A DNA stretch of 22,556 nt from Temnopleurus reevesii. Its lineage: Eukaryota > Echinodermata > Echinoidea > Temnopleuroida > Temnopleuridae. Of this stretch, positions 9,454 to 18,400 are shown piece after piece (the first letter of the stretch is position 1; every line of letters begins with the position of its first letter). The stretch covers positions 25,963 to 48,518 of the forward strand of contig BQKZ01000587.1 in NCBI GenBank assembly GCA_036244855.1. Reading direction: 5' to 3'. The notes below the pieces were generated by a model, which saw only the letters and a list, made by a program, of their open reading frames with translations, was not told the DNA's origin and ran no database searches. Both the position numbers and the translations under genes were made by a program.

Positions 9454-9885
9454 GTTTGTATCCATATAAACATGCAAACATATTGGATCTACGTATTTAT
9501 CATGAAGATGTCTTGGCAAAAATGTTGAGTCAATCATACTTTCGGCAAAAAAAAAACATTTTTATAACGTTTTTATAAGTATGATGGTTGCTTGTTTACC
9601 TGTGATATCAATTGTCTAAATATTTAATGATTCATATAAGTTGTCTGATTGAGTAGAATCTTCTTATAATAGGACAAATCATCAAAAGAACAAACACGAA
9701 ATGTACACAATAAACATGTTGTGTCAAGGAGGTCCAATAAATTGTTTCAGGGTTGCGCCCAACATCATTACTGCAATAAACGATTTAATAAACCACAACT
9801 AAAGCATAAACAAAAAGGCAAAAAACGATTACGGCATAATGGGCAGGATCAAAGCCTTTGCCAGCAGAAGGCGAAAGCAACAAGC
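9454..9885. other. AT-rich non-coding stretch, nothing recognised
   Basis: No open frame with a motif, no RNA gene and no repeat boundary is seen. The short frame beginning near 9721 is regarded as chance. Confidence 0.45.
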
Positions 9886-9889
9886 TACA

Positions 9890-10250
9890 AAATTGCTCAT
9901 TTTGACGCGCAGTCCACCTGCGTGGCACAGCGCGTCAACACCTGATTGCCACCCGGCTGGCGCCCCGTTGGCACCTCTCTTAGCGACCGCTGGGAGCCGC
10001 GACGCGATTTTCCGACAGTAAAGGTCCGTCATTTTGACACGATGTGCTAATTTCCATGACCTCGATGAACTGATTCGAGAGAAAGAACGAAACAGAGAGA
10101 TAAAGTGAGTGAAAGATAGATTAAGATCTAGAGAGAGCAAGAGAGAGATGGATGAAAAGAGATTCAAGGTCATTTATCATTTTGGCGGGAAAATGGTGAA
10201 CCATTTTTATTTTCACATTATTTTTTGCGACCTCACTCAGGTCAATAGAT
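9890..10250. promoter_or_regulatory. CpG-rich patch followed by E2F and nuclear-receptor-type motifs (candidate cis-regulatory)
   Basis: 9900-10015 is GC/CpG-rich in an AT-rich setting, and a GA-rich segment follows (10075-10160). Downstream lie sharp motifs: TGACCT at 10057-10062, TCAAGGTCA (a monomeric nuclear-receptor/NR5-ERR-type site) at 10164-10172, a canonical E2F site TTTGGCGGGAAA at 10181-10192, and AGGTCA at 10239-10244. No exon or start codon can be assigned. The combination suggests a regulatory region, but this is inference. Confidence 0.35.
10181..10192 (+). promoter_or_regulatory. Canonical E2F/DP site
   Basis: TTTGGCGGGAAA is a full-length match to the E2F consensus and lies 8 bases after a TCAAGGTCA half-site. 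E2F sites usually sit close to transcription starts of cell-cycle genes. No such gene is visible here. Confidence 0.4.
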
Positions 10251-10399
10251 CTTTCATAAGAGAAATAGGGTCTCTTTTTGAGGGGGGTGCAAAATCTTTA
10301 GCGGGAGTTACAATATATAGGCTGCATGTTTTGCTTTGTTTTAAATCTAGTTTAGTCTATATGTCTTGAAATGATATATTGATATTGAAAATAATTTGG

Positions 10400-10560
10400 A
10401 ATCAACTTTTATATAAGGCACCGCCTTCCTGTTGATTTCCATACACTTTCAACTTTAACTTGTACTGTCTAAACTGTCGAACGTTTTTCTATTTTTGTAT
10501 TTTCCATGTATTGTTTTTGTTGTTTTTATGAAAGTGTTGAATAAATGAAATGAAATGAAA
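10400..10560 (+). mobile_element. LINE-like 3' tail with (AATGA)n end
   Basis: A two-tier stem-loop (outer AATCAAC 10400-10406 with GTTGATT 10431-10437; inner AAGGC 10415-10419 with GCCTT 10423-10427, loop ACC) is followed by about 100 bp of T-rich sequence. It ends in a short pentanucleotide repeat tail (TGAATAAATGAAATGAAATG, continuing to about 10570). This is a 5'-truncated LINE 3' end. No coding remnant is visible. Confidence 0.6.
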
Positions 10561-10570
10561 ATGAAATGAA

Positions 10571-11535
10571 AATATTATGTTACTAAATCAGTTGCCAAGA
10601 TGTGATGATAAAACGCTGATCGATAATCTGGTAATGATCGATGCGATGCAAATGATAACTCGCTAAACAATCATATTAGAAGCATTTGTTTTACAGTATA
10701 GGACTATATACAGTTTACACCCGATAAATTCGTTTTCAAATGGAATGTTTTGCAATCTTTAAAAAAAATAATAAACGACAGATTATCTAATATTGAGTGG
10801 CGTTGTCAGCACGACAGGTGCTAAAACGATGGTTATTAATGGTTCCACTAACAAGAAAAAACGTCAAAGTACCATTTAAAAGGTTTGAGAAGTGACAACA
10901 TTTTTCTAGTGGTAAATTCACATTAAATAACCGTTCCCCCTAACCATGCCAAAAGTTCAAATGTTGGATCCGCCACTTTTAAAGAGCAAATTTGCCATTT
11001 GTAAATGTTGTAACTCCTCCAAACTTTTGAAACGTCAATTTAACATTTCAATTTTATTAGTTTGTATATCTCATTGTGCATAATGGTTTCAATAGATACA
11101 AATTTAATGCATACCGGTAACACAAAAGTTGTTCTTGACAACCCAAAATCTTGCCCGAGGCTTGCCCGACATAGCAACAATTAATGTATGCAAACTGGAT
11201 TCCAAGTATTTTAGTCTTATTGTTATAAACCGTTCTATGGAATAGAGCGTATCTACGTTAAACTCACATAAATGTGAGTATATAAGTAAACCCGTCTATT
11301 AAGACGTAAAGAGAATATAATAGGTTACACATTATAATCCTTTAAACATTCGTTGTGTTGACAGCATTATGCTTAAAGACATTGTCGCACATTATGAATT
11401 TGCTATTTAAAAGAAATATCAAATCAAGCTGTCTGACCTTTATGATATTACATTCAGAATGATTAAAAAAAACGAAAAATAATTTTTTTTTTTTGAAGTT
11501 ATTGTTTTATGCATAAAATGTATTAATTTTGTTAT
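10571..11535. other. AT-rich non-coding stretch, nothing recognised
   Basis: No gene, RNA gene or clear repeat boundary is visible in this interval. Confidence 0.45.
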
Positions 11536-11537
11536 AA

Positions 11538-11683
11538 GGACCCCATGAAAGAACAGCGATACTTTGTAAATACCGCTGAAATGGGCTATCCGCCGTTTTG
11601 TGTATACTTTTATCAATATATGTTTTGTATATTGTGTTTTGAATTTACGAAAATAAAACAAATAAACAAACAAAAAAAAGGAA
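11538..11683 (+). mobile_element. LINE-like 3' tail with A-rich (AAAC) end
   Basis: GGACCCCAT opens a two-tier stem-loop (outer CCCAT 11542-11546 with ATGGG 11581-11585; inner CAGCG 11554-11558 with CGCTG 11574-11578). CTATCCGCCG and a T-rich linker follow, then the tail AAAATAAAACAAATAAACAAA up to about 11680. The GGACCCCAT...ATGGG...ATCC frame is shared with the minus-strand tail at 21113-21220. A long open frame on the opposite strand (11440-11751) is an AT-rich artefact. Confidence 0.6.
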
Positions 11684-11905
11684 GATGTATTCACTATCAA
11701 TATTATATATGTGAAAAAAAATAATAAAGTACAGACGCCGTATTTTTCCACAGCATATCTATCAATGTTGGTAATATTTTGATTTTTCAGCTATTGAACG
11801 TTGATTTTAAAATACAATTTGCACAGTTTATAGTTTATGTACATCATCAAGCCTTCAAGTAGCATTTATCTGGCAGTTGACCCTTTCTAAGACGAAAACA
11901 TTGTT
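11684..11905. other. AT-rich non-coding stretch, nothing recognised
   Basis: No feature can be supported. Confidence 0.4.
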
Positions 11906-11906
11906 A

Positions 11907-12079
11907 CATGACAGGCGGGCACCCAGGATTTTTATACCTGGGGGCTGAGCACAAATTTGGCGCCCCCGCCCCTCCCGACTGAGCCGACGAGCAACAAAAA
12001 ATATTTTGCGCCCCTTAACAGCAATTTGGCGCCCCCTTTGCTCTGACACAGGGGGTGGGGGGGCTAGCGCGCCTGCATG
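11907..12079. mobile_element. Short GC-rich element with imperfect terminal inverted repeats
   Basis: CATGACAGGCGGGC at 11907-11920 pairs with GCGCGCCTGCATG at 12067-12079 as an imperfect inverted repeat: 12 of 13 bases match if one extra A is allowed. The interior is strikingly GC-rich relative to its flanks and repeats a TTTGGCGCCCC-like box three times (about 11956, 12004, 12025), ending in G-runs. It looks like a small non-autonomous DNA element of about 173 bp. No clear target-site duplication is seen. Confidence 0.4.
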
Positions 12080-12490
12080 ATGCCTTTATACTGATATGAA
12101 AATGAGTACGGCAATTAACATCAGTGTTACATTGTAACCGATATAAGTATACAAAAAACAGTGGGTTATTCACTGTTGATTGTTTTTGGGGGTTTTCTTT
12201 TTTTTTCTTTTTTTTAGATAGTTTATGAATAAGTAATGCAAATGATATTTACTATCATTCTAATCATTATGTAGGTTTCATTAATGAATATAAGTTTCTT
12301 TAATGATATCTGTGTTGTCCCCATTACTTTATTTACCATCAATAGTGCTTTCTCTCTTTATTTCTTAAATTTCTCTCAATGATAATCACATTCAATATAG
12401 TACTCTTGTCATCACAATTTAATATTTTTATGTTATTGTAACATTTTGCATGAATTACACGCACAAAAAAAATAAATAAATGCGATTGTT
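12080..12490. other. AT-rich non-coding stretch with T-runs
   Basis: No gene is present. T-rich runs lie at 12186-12217, and a short A-rich run (ACAAAAAAAATAAATAAATG) ends near 12482. That run could be a retroposon tail, but there is no supporting hairpin. Confidence 0.35.
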
Positions 12491-12620
12491 GATGTCGTAA
12501 GCCGCAGAAGGGGTATCCCCAAAACCACTCGTCGATTTTGCGCGGTTAACCGCCACCGAGCGCTGGAGAGCGTCGAACGAACCAGGCGAAAAACCACCAG
12601 TTATACTCACTCTAGTAAAT
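12491..12620. other. Short CpG-rich island with a 12-bp palindrome
   Basis: This is a GC/CpG-rich block of about 120 bp in AT-rich DNA. It contains the perfect palindrome GCGGTTAACCGC at 12542-12553. No coding frame is present. It may be a regulatory element or a fragment of an unidentified repeat. Confidence 0.3.
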
Positions 12621-13800
12621 TAGTTAGTTCGATTGCAGGTACTCTTACAGTAATCTTTTAATTAGTAGCGAATTTTCATTCATACCCATTTCCTACTAAG
12701 TGTGCTCTTAAGTTTAAAGGCATTGTAAAACATTGTTTTAATTGTGGATTTTGGGTCTTCTCAGTTTGGTTAAGAACATTTGTAGTTTTAGAGAATTTTA
12801 ATCAAAAGTTATTTTCAAAAAAGGATATAGATGTATTTATATTGTATGATTTGTAAAATTAAAAAAAAATCTTTCCCCTGACACAATCTCTATCTCCCAT
12901 CTTTATTATTGGGTGGAGAAAAAAAATTGTAAACAGCCATGTCGAACCCTTGTTTTTATTTTTACATTAATCCATTTTTTTTTATAACTTTATACATAAA
13001 TAGATGATGAGCTATTTGCTGATATATGTCACAGATTCTGACAAAGTTGCCAACTCAAGGACCCCCATCGGAGAAAATAATGAAAATTTTTTAAATTCAC
13101 GTTGTTAGATTACGCTGAAAATGTTCACAATTTGTTCCTCTGGTTTATCTTTATTCAGTGAGAGTATGATAATTCTAGTGATGGTTTTCCCCTTCTAGAT
13201 GCAATCCATTTTACGAAACACGTAATGTCTACAAGCTTACATAATATATTTTTTTCTAATATGTACGACATTATAACCTTCTGTTCTTAGGTCTTATCGC
13301 TCGCTTATTTCATGCCTTTTCAGTGCATTCAGAAAAGCCACCGTATTCATTAAAAACACATTGTGTTGACCTACATAACCCGTTTTCATGTCAGCATAAA
13401 CCAATATTGCTTGATGACATTTGCACGGTTTATGCAAGGAGATATCAGTTTATCATCCGCCGGAGTTTCATTAGCAAAATTCGAGATTACCCTACATGCG
13501 AAATGAGAAGAATACACCTCACGTTTCGGTTACCTTGGCTCGAGTGGCATCTTATATGAACACGCGAATCGCAATATTTTGATGGATGTTTTGTCATATC
13601 TATTTCTAGTTGCCTGTTTTCCGGTCGCGAACTACTCCGTCGAAAATCCAAAGGGGTAGGTTTTTTTTTTAATGATATATGTGACTTAAAGTCGTGTTTG
13701 CAGATTTTCCTCTTCATATGCTGTTTTTCCATCATTCTATCTCCTCTTCTCTTCTTTTTCATTCACTCCTTCTTTCCATTACCATCTCACACAGGATGCA
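12621..13800. other. AT-rich non-coding stretch with a degenerate X-box-like repeat at 13520
   Basis: A 78-codon frame (13323-13559) has no motif and overlaps a contradictory minus-strand frame. CACGTTTCGGTTACCTTGGC at 13520-13539 matches 18 of 20 bases at 13801-13820, where a perfect RFX site sits. Nothing else is recognised. Confidence 0.4.
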
Positions 13801-13809
13801 CACGCTTCG

Positions 13810-13823
13810 GTTACCATGGCAAC
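13810..13823. promoter_or_regulatory. Perfect palindromic RFX X-box
   Basis: GTTACCATGGCAAC is a full two-half-site X-box (GTTNCC-AT-GGNAAC), the binding site of RFX transcription factors, which drive ciliary genes in animals. A 20-base block containing it is repeated in degenerate form 281 bp upstream (13520-13539). A 7-bp hairpin (AAAGACG 13830-13836 with CGTCTTT 13842-13848) follows immediately. X-boxes normally lie close to promoters. No downstream exon can be identified here. Confidence 0.55.
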
Positions 13824-14219
13824 TGCAATAAAGACGAATTCCGTCTTTCGATATTAAGCGAGTCGATTCGATCTTCCCTGCAAGAAAAAGAAGAAGAAGG
13901 GGAAAAAGCGAAACTATATGTTTTTGATATATTTTCCCTTCCTGTTCGTGCATTTCAAATAAAAAAAAAATCACAAGTGAGGTAGGTATAGAAGTCTGGG
14001 AAACGTTGGGATGTGAATAGAACAGCTGAAGCGAATATATTTAGCTAAAATTTCCAGGGAAGAGAAATCGCGAGAAGCTTGAAGTTAAAGAGAAAATGCA
14101 GTGAGCGAAGACTAATACGACAACAATTATGATCCCTATATTGCAAGTATTGAAGTGGTCCTAGTAAGCGATCTCCCAATGTTGCTGAATTGCTTTTTCT
14201 CCGGTTAAAGATTTTCTTA

Positions 14220-15830
14220 GGGGATGAAGAAAGGAGGAAAGTGACATTGCTTTAGTTTTCTTTGAATGAATTTTCTATTACTTCGTCTTGATGAAAGAGT
14301 TTCCATGAAGACAGAAAGAAAAGTTGTTTAGAAGAGGAAATAAAGAAAGGTAAAGGTATCAGGGAGTTGAAATGATGGAATGGTAGAAGGATAAAGGATG
14401 GGTGGCTGGAAGAGCGGGAGGAGGACGACAAGAAGGAAAGAGAACACGCGAGGAGATGTAGGTAGCGTGAGCGGTAGGATGAGGCGGGGGAGGAAGAAGG
14501 GGAAAGGAGGAGGAGGAACAGGATCACAATGAGGAGGATAACAGCATCAGGGGGCTGAAAATGATGAAAGGGGGAGGATAAGGGATGGATGGATGGATAG
14601 AAGAGCGGGAGGAGGACGACAAGAAGGAGAGAGAACACGCCAGGAGATGTAGATGGCGTAGGTGGGAGGAGGAGTACGATCGATGAAGAGGATAAAAAAA
14701 TCAGGGGCGAAGATGATGGAACGATGGAAGGATAAAGGATGGATGGGGGATGGAATTATGAAGAGAGGATAAGTACGTCAAGAAGGAAAGGAAACTGAGG
14801 AGGAGATGTAAGCGGAGTATACAAGATACAGAAAGAGGTGGTGTAGAGGAAGGTAGAAAAGGGGGAAAAGAGGATAAGGAGGCGGCTGGAAGAAGGAGGA
14901 GGAGGAGGAGAAGGGGAGGAGGAGGAGGAGGAAGGGAATGGGGGAAGAGATGAAGAACAATATGAGAACAATTTAGAAGAGAGAAACGAATGAGACGAGG
15001 AGGAAGAAAAAGAAGGATATGGTGACAATGATGATGATGATGATGATGATGAAGAAAAAGAAAAATATGACGAACAAGCTGAAGAATAAGAAAAGGAAAA
15101 ATAATCGGACAAGGAGGGAGAAGATAAAGATGGAGAAGGAGAAATAGACGAAAAGAGAAGATGAAGGAAAAGAAGAAGAAGAAAAAAATAAAATATAAAT
15201 GATAATGATAAAAATAATGAATAATAATGATAACAATAACAATAATGGTGAAAATAAGAAAAAGAAGAAAAAGAACAATCAGAACATAGAGGAAAAAAGT
15301 ATGAATACACTAGGACGAAAAAGAAGATGTAATGAAGAACAAGACGTACACGCAGAAGGAGGAGAGAATGATATGTGGAGGGGGGATAAGAAGAAGAGTA
15401 GGAGGAAAGTTGAAGGGATGTATATTAAGACGACGAGATATTTTTCCATATCCTGGGAGAAACCTATCGAGGCAACCATTTAATCGAAATACTAAGAAAT
15501 CGAGCGAGCGCTGAGGAGTTGAGAGGTTCAGAGCCATTCACAAAAAAGGTTGGAATAAAAAGGGGAAGGGGTTAGAGGAGAAGAGAGGGAGATGGAGATA
15601 GTGATATCGGCAAAGAAGGGTAAAGAAGGAAAATATCTGAAGAACGAGGGGAGAAGCGAATAAGAAGAAGAGAAGAGGAGGAAGAAGTAGAATCAATTGA
15701 TGAAGAACAAGAAGTAGACAGAGGGGAGGAGGAAAGATGGGAGGGAAATAAGAAGAAAAACAAGAAGAGGATGAGGAGGAGGAGGAGGAGGAGGAGGAGG
15801 AAAAAGTTGAAGGGATGTATGAATATTTTG
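14220..15830. repeat. 1.6-kb purine-biased (polypurine) tract with internal diverged repeats
   Basis: The plus strand is overwhelmingly A and G for about 1.6 kb, rich in GGA, GAA and GAT units, with only scattered pyrimidines. Minus-strand frames across it translate to Ser/Phe/Leu/Pro-rich strings and plus-strand frames to Lys/Glu/Arg-rich strings. Both are compositional artefacts. Within it are older tandem repeats (14358-14815) and a GGA run (15774-15800). Such asymmetry can support triplex (H-DNA) or R-loop structures; this is inference. Confidence 0.85.
14358..14815. repeat. Diverged tandem repeat, about 2.5 units with 190- and 159-bp periods
   Basis: ATCAGGG-type starts recur near 14358, 14546 and 14700. 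The block GACAAGAAGG followed by AGA-rich sequence and AGGAGATGTA recurs at 14427, 14618 and (diverged) 14777. The spacings are 191 and 159 bp. The copies contain non-purine bases in common, so the similarity is not just shared composition. Confidence 0.7.
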
Positions 15831-16010
15831 TCCATTTCCTGGGAGAAACCTATCGATCAAGCAACCTTTTGATCAAAGTATACCACAAGATGGAATGAGC
15901 GCTGAGATGGAGATCCGCAAAGAGACCACTAGGTGAAAAGCGAGCGCTGGAGAGGTTCTTCGCTAATCACAAAAAAGGTTGGCATGAAAGGGGGAAGGGC
16001 TGATAGAGGG
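15330..16010. repeat. Diverged two-copy tandem duplication, period about 390-430 bp
   Basis: Landmarks repeat in order. GTTGAAGGGATGTAT occurs at about 15409 and 15805, CCTGGGAGAAACCTATCGA at 15452 and 15838, and CACAAAAAAGGTTGG at 15539 and 15968. GAGCGCTGA segments lie between the last two landmarks in each copy. The drift in spacing shows that the copies have diverged by indels, mainly through expansion of GGA units. Confidence 0.75.
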
Positions 16011-16025
16011 ATAGTTATATAGATA

Positions 16026-16029
<4 letters not shown>

Positions 16030-16118
<89 letters not shown>
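16030..16118. repeat. Compound microsatellite (AG)20(TG)24
   Basis: (AG)n at about 16030-16070 switches directly to (TG)n at 16071-16118. Frames through it on either strand are repeats of Arg/Glu, Val/Cys, His/Thr or Leu/Ser and are not genes. Confidence 0.98.
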
Positions 16119-16119
<1 letters not shown>

Positions 16120-16143
16120 ATGTTATCGGCAAATGAAAGGAAG

Positions 16144-16408
16144 TACACTGTAAAAACGCTGGTGTTAAATTTAACACCAACCGGAATCTATTTAGTACAA
16201 CACCAGAAAAGTGTTAAAATAACACCAGTTCGGAATTAAATCAATGTATTTAAACACCGAATGGTGTTGTTCAGGGCCTTAAACAACACCAGTTGGTATT
16301 GAAATATATCAAATGGATTCCATACTGGTGTTAGTTGACACTTTTCTGGTGTTGTCATATATATATTCCGGTTGGTGTTAAATTTAACACCATCGTTTTT
16401 ACAGTGTA
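16144..16408. mobile_element. Palindromic MITE with TA-flanked CACTGTAAAAA termini
   Basis: The ends are perfect mirror inverted repeats apart from one base over about 42 bp: TACACTGTAAAAACG (from 16144) and its complement ending at 16408, each continuing through GGTGTTAAATTTAACACCAA and CCGGAAT. The inverted similarity carries on more loosely to near the centre (about 16275), so the whole 261-bp element (16146-16406) is a foldback palindrome. TA flanks both CACTG...CAGTG ends, consistent with a 2-bp TA target duplication or a longer terminus. GTGTTA/TAACAC motifs recur at least eight times. There is no coding capacity. The superfamily is not certain; TA duplication would suit a Tc1/mariner-type donor. 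Confidence 0.85.
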
Positions 16409-16448
16409 GGTGAGGTAGAGGTGCATTGACGAACGACGGATGGAAGAG

Positions 16449-16453
16449 AGAAA

Positions 16454-16485
<32 letters not shown>
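16449..16485. repeat. (AG)n microsatellite
   Basis: A run of AG units lies 40-75 bp downstream of the MITE. It is a second purine microsatellite beside the one at 16030. Confidence 0.95.
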
Positions 16486-16488
<3 letters not shown>

Positions 16489-16740
16489 AGATAAAACTTG
16501 TTTTAAATGCAAATGAAGGAATGAAGGAATTGATAAATAAAAAGTATGAAGTAAAAAAAACCTAAATCCAGATTAACAATAACCAAAAAAGGAAAAAAAA
16601 AAATGAACCGTAATATACATTTTGGAGTATTGTATTTATGTATGTGTGCGTGTATCTGCTCCTTGTGTGTTGTGTGTAATATGTAACGGTACTGAGAATG
16701 TTGGGGTAAGAGAACCATGATGAAAAAAAAACACGTTTTA

Positions 16741-16848
16741 GTGCTTGTGCGTGTGTGTGTGTGTCTGTATGTGTGTGTGCTTTTTCATTAAAAACCGTGA
16801 GAGCGGTGAGAACTATTACTTGATTTTGTGCTTGCAGGGGTGTGTATT

Positions 16849-16882
<34 letters not shown>

Positions 16883-17490
16883 TGTTCATTAGAAATCGTG
16901 GAAGAAATGGGCAGAATGTGCATGGCTTGTGTTATAGATCGTCTTGTGGGTGTGTATGTGAGTGTACTAGTTTATATTTGTACGAATGTGGGGTATATGT
17001 ATGGGTATGAAATTGTGTGGGTATGTGTGTGTGTGTGTGTGTGTGTGTTCATCAGAAATCGTGGAAGAAATGGGCAGAATGTGCATGGCGTGTGTTATAG
17101 ATCGTTTTGTGGGTGTGCATGTGAGTGTACTAGTTTATATTTGTACGAATGTGGGGTATATGTATGGGTATGAAATTGTGTGGGTGTGTGTGTGTGTGTG
17201 TGTTCATTAGAAATCGTGGAAGAAATGGGCAGAATGTGCATGGCGTGTGTTATAGATTGTTCTGTGGGTGTGTATGTGAGTGTACTAGTTTATATTTGTA
17301 CGAATGCGGGGTATATGTATGGGTATGAAATTGTGTGGGTGTGTGTGTGTGTGTGTTCATTAGAAATCGTGGAAGAAATGGGCAAAATGTGCATGGCGTG
17401 TGTTATAGATCGTTCTGTGGGTGTGTATGTGAGTGTACTAGTTTATATTTGTACGAATGTGGGGTATATGTATGGGTATGAAATTGTGTG

Positions 17491-17548
<58 letters not shown>
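16741..17548. repeat. Minisatellite: four units of about 153-163 bp, each ending in a (GT)n run, plus a degenerate half unit
   Basis: Units begin with TTCATTAGAAATCGTGGAAG at 16885, 17048 (with ATC for ATT), 17203 and 17356, at periods of 163, 155 and 153 bp. Each carries the same core (AATGTGCATGGC, TGTACTAGTTTATATTTGTA, GGGGTATATGTATGGG) and ends in a variable (GT)n tract. Length differences come from that tract. A diverged partial unit (TTTCATTAAAAACCGTGAG) starts near 16784. The array ends in a long (TG)n run at about 17487-17547. Because 153 is a multiple of three, long Val/Cys-rich frames run through it, but the 155- and 163-bp units break any common frame. Confidence 0.93.
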
Positions 17549-17549
<1 letters not shown>

Positions 17550-18400
17550 AAGATGTGTATGTATGTTAAATGAGAGAGTTAAGGGAATATAGGTTCGGAA
17601 TAAAACAAGGCGGAGAAAAAAAACACAAGTAAAAGGAGCGATGGTGATTTTGCACAGAGAGGGATGTGTTGTGTGCACGAGTGTGAATCTGGTTGGAGTG
17701 CAGTGATTGGAATTAAATGTGTTGTTTTTATGTGTATATTTCTTCTTATTGACTAATATCACATTCTTTTTACCGAAGTTAAACTAAGGAAGCCTTACCA
17801 TTCCCAAATCATTCAAACATCGGTGATCTCTTTGTATTGAATCAAACCGTATAATAATCATGGTTTGTTTTGGTACAAGATAAAATAAATTCCCTTTTGA
17901 TATCACATGTACGCGATACCCCGTCCCCATTTCCTTTCTTGCATCTCCCCTCCTTACAGCATTTTAATCCTTTAATGGGCGTTACTGCAATACTGGGTCT
18001 TACAAATCCACCAAAAAAACAATGAATTATAAATAAGGCTTTGCCGTCGGATTAGGCCGAAGCTCCGCAGAGCCTGGCTTTCCAGCCTCGTTAGCGGAGG
18101 GCTCTCCCGGGACTTGCTAATTACATTCATAACCAAAACATGAGATGATATTTTGTCAGAAAATATCTCCCTATTCATCTCTCTTCCTTAGACCCCTCAT
18201 ATTTTTTTTCTGTATTCTTTGAAGCTTAAAGAATGATATATCCAATCTCTGTCCATTTTGGTAATTCTACGTTTGTCTATCTTCTCCTGATTATCGCTTC
18301 TCTCATGTAGGTTATCCCCATCCAATTTGTTACTGCTCCCACCGAAAACATGGACACTCCCTATGCCCGACATCAAACGTAGGAAATGTAAATTATTTTG
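17549..18400. other. Non-coding stretch with a GC-rich hairpin-prone patch at about 18040-18115
   Basis: No gene is recognised. At 18040-18115 a GC-rich block contains nested inverted segments (CTCCGC near 18062 with GCGGAG near 18095; CTGG with CCAG inside) and is followed by a homeodomain-type GCTAATTACATT near 18116. It may be regulatory. Minus-strand frames of about 70 codons have no motif. Confidence 0.35.

Noticed and set aside
11440..11751. Phe/Tyr-rich membrane protein on the minus strand
   Set aside because: The frame runs antisense through an AT-rich LINE tail, which explains its composition.
13323..13559. 78-codon gene upstream of the X-box
   Set aside because: No motif; a contradictory minus-strand frame overlaps it, and there is no evidence for exons.
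14252..15835. Long minus-strand frames (up to 184 codons) rich in Ser, Phe, Leu and Pro
   Set aside because: They lie entirely in the purine-biased tract. Overlapping frames in several phases are open for the same compositional reason, and no domain is visible.
16741..17548. CRISPR-like array
   Set aside because: Units are tandem with no unique spacers, the repeat is about 155 bp, and the context is eukaryotic.
16745..17551. Cys/Val-rich repetitive secreted protein encoded by the minisatellite
   Set aside because: Frames arise from (GT)n and a 153-bp unit. The 155- and 163-bp units shift the frame and there is no signal peptide or stable start.
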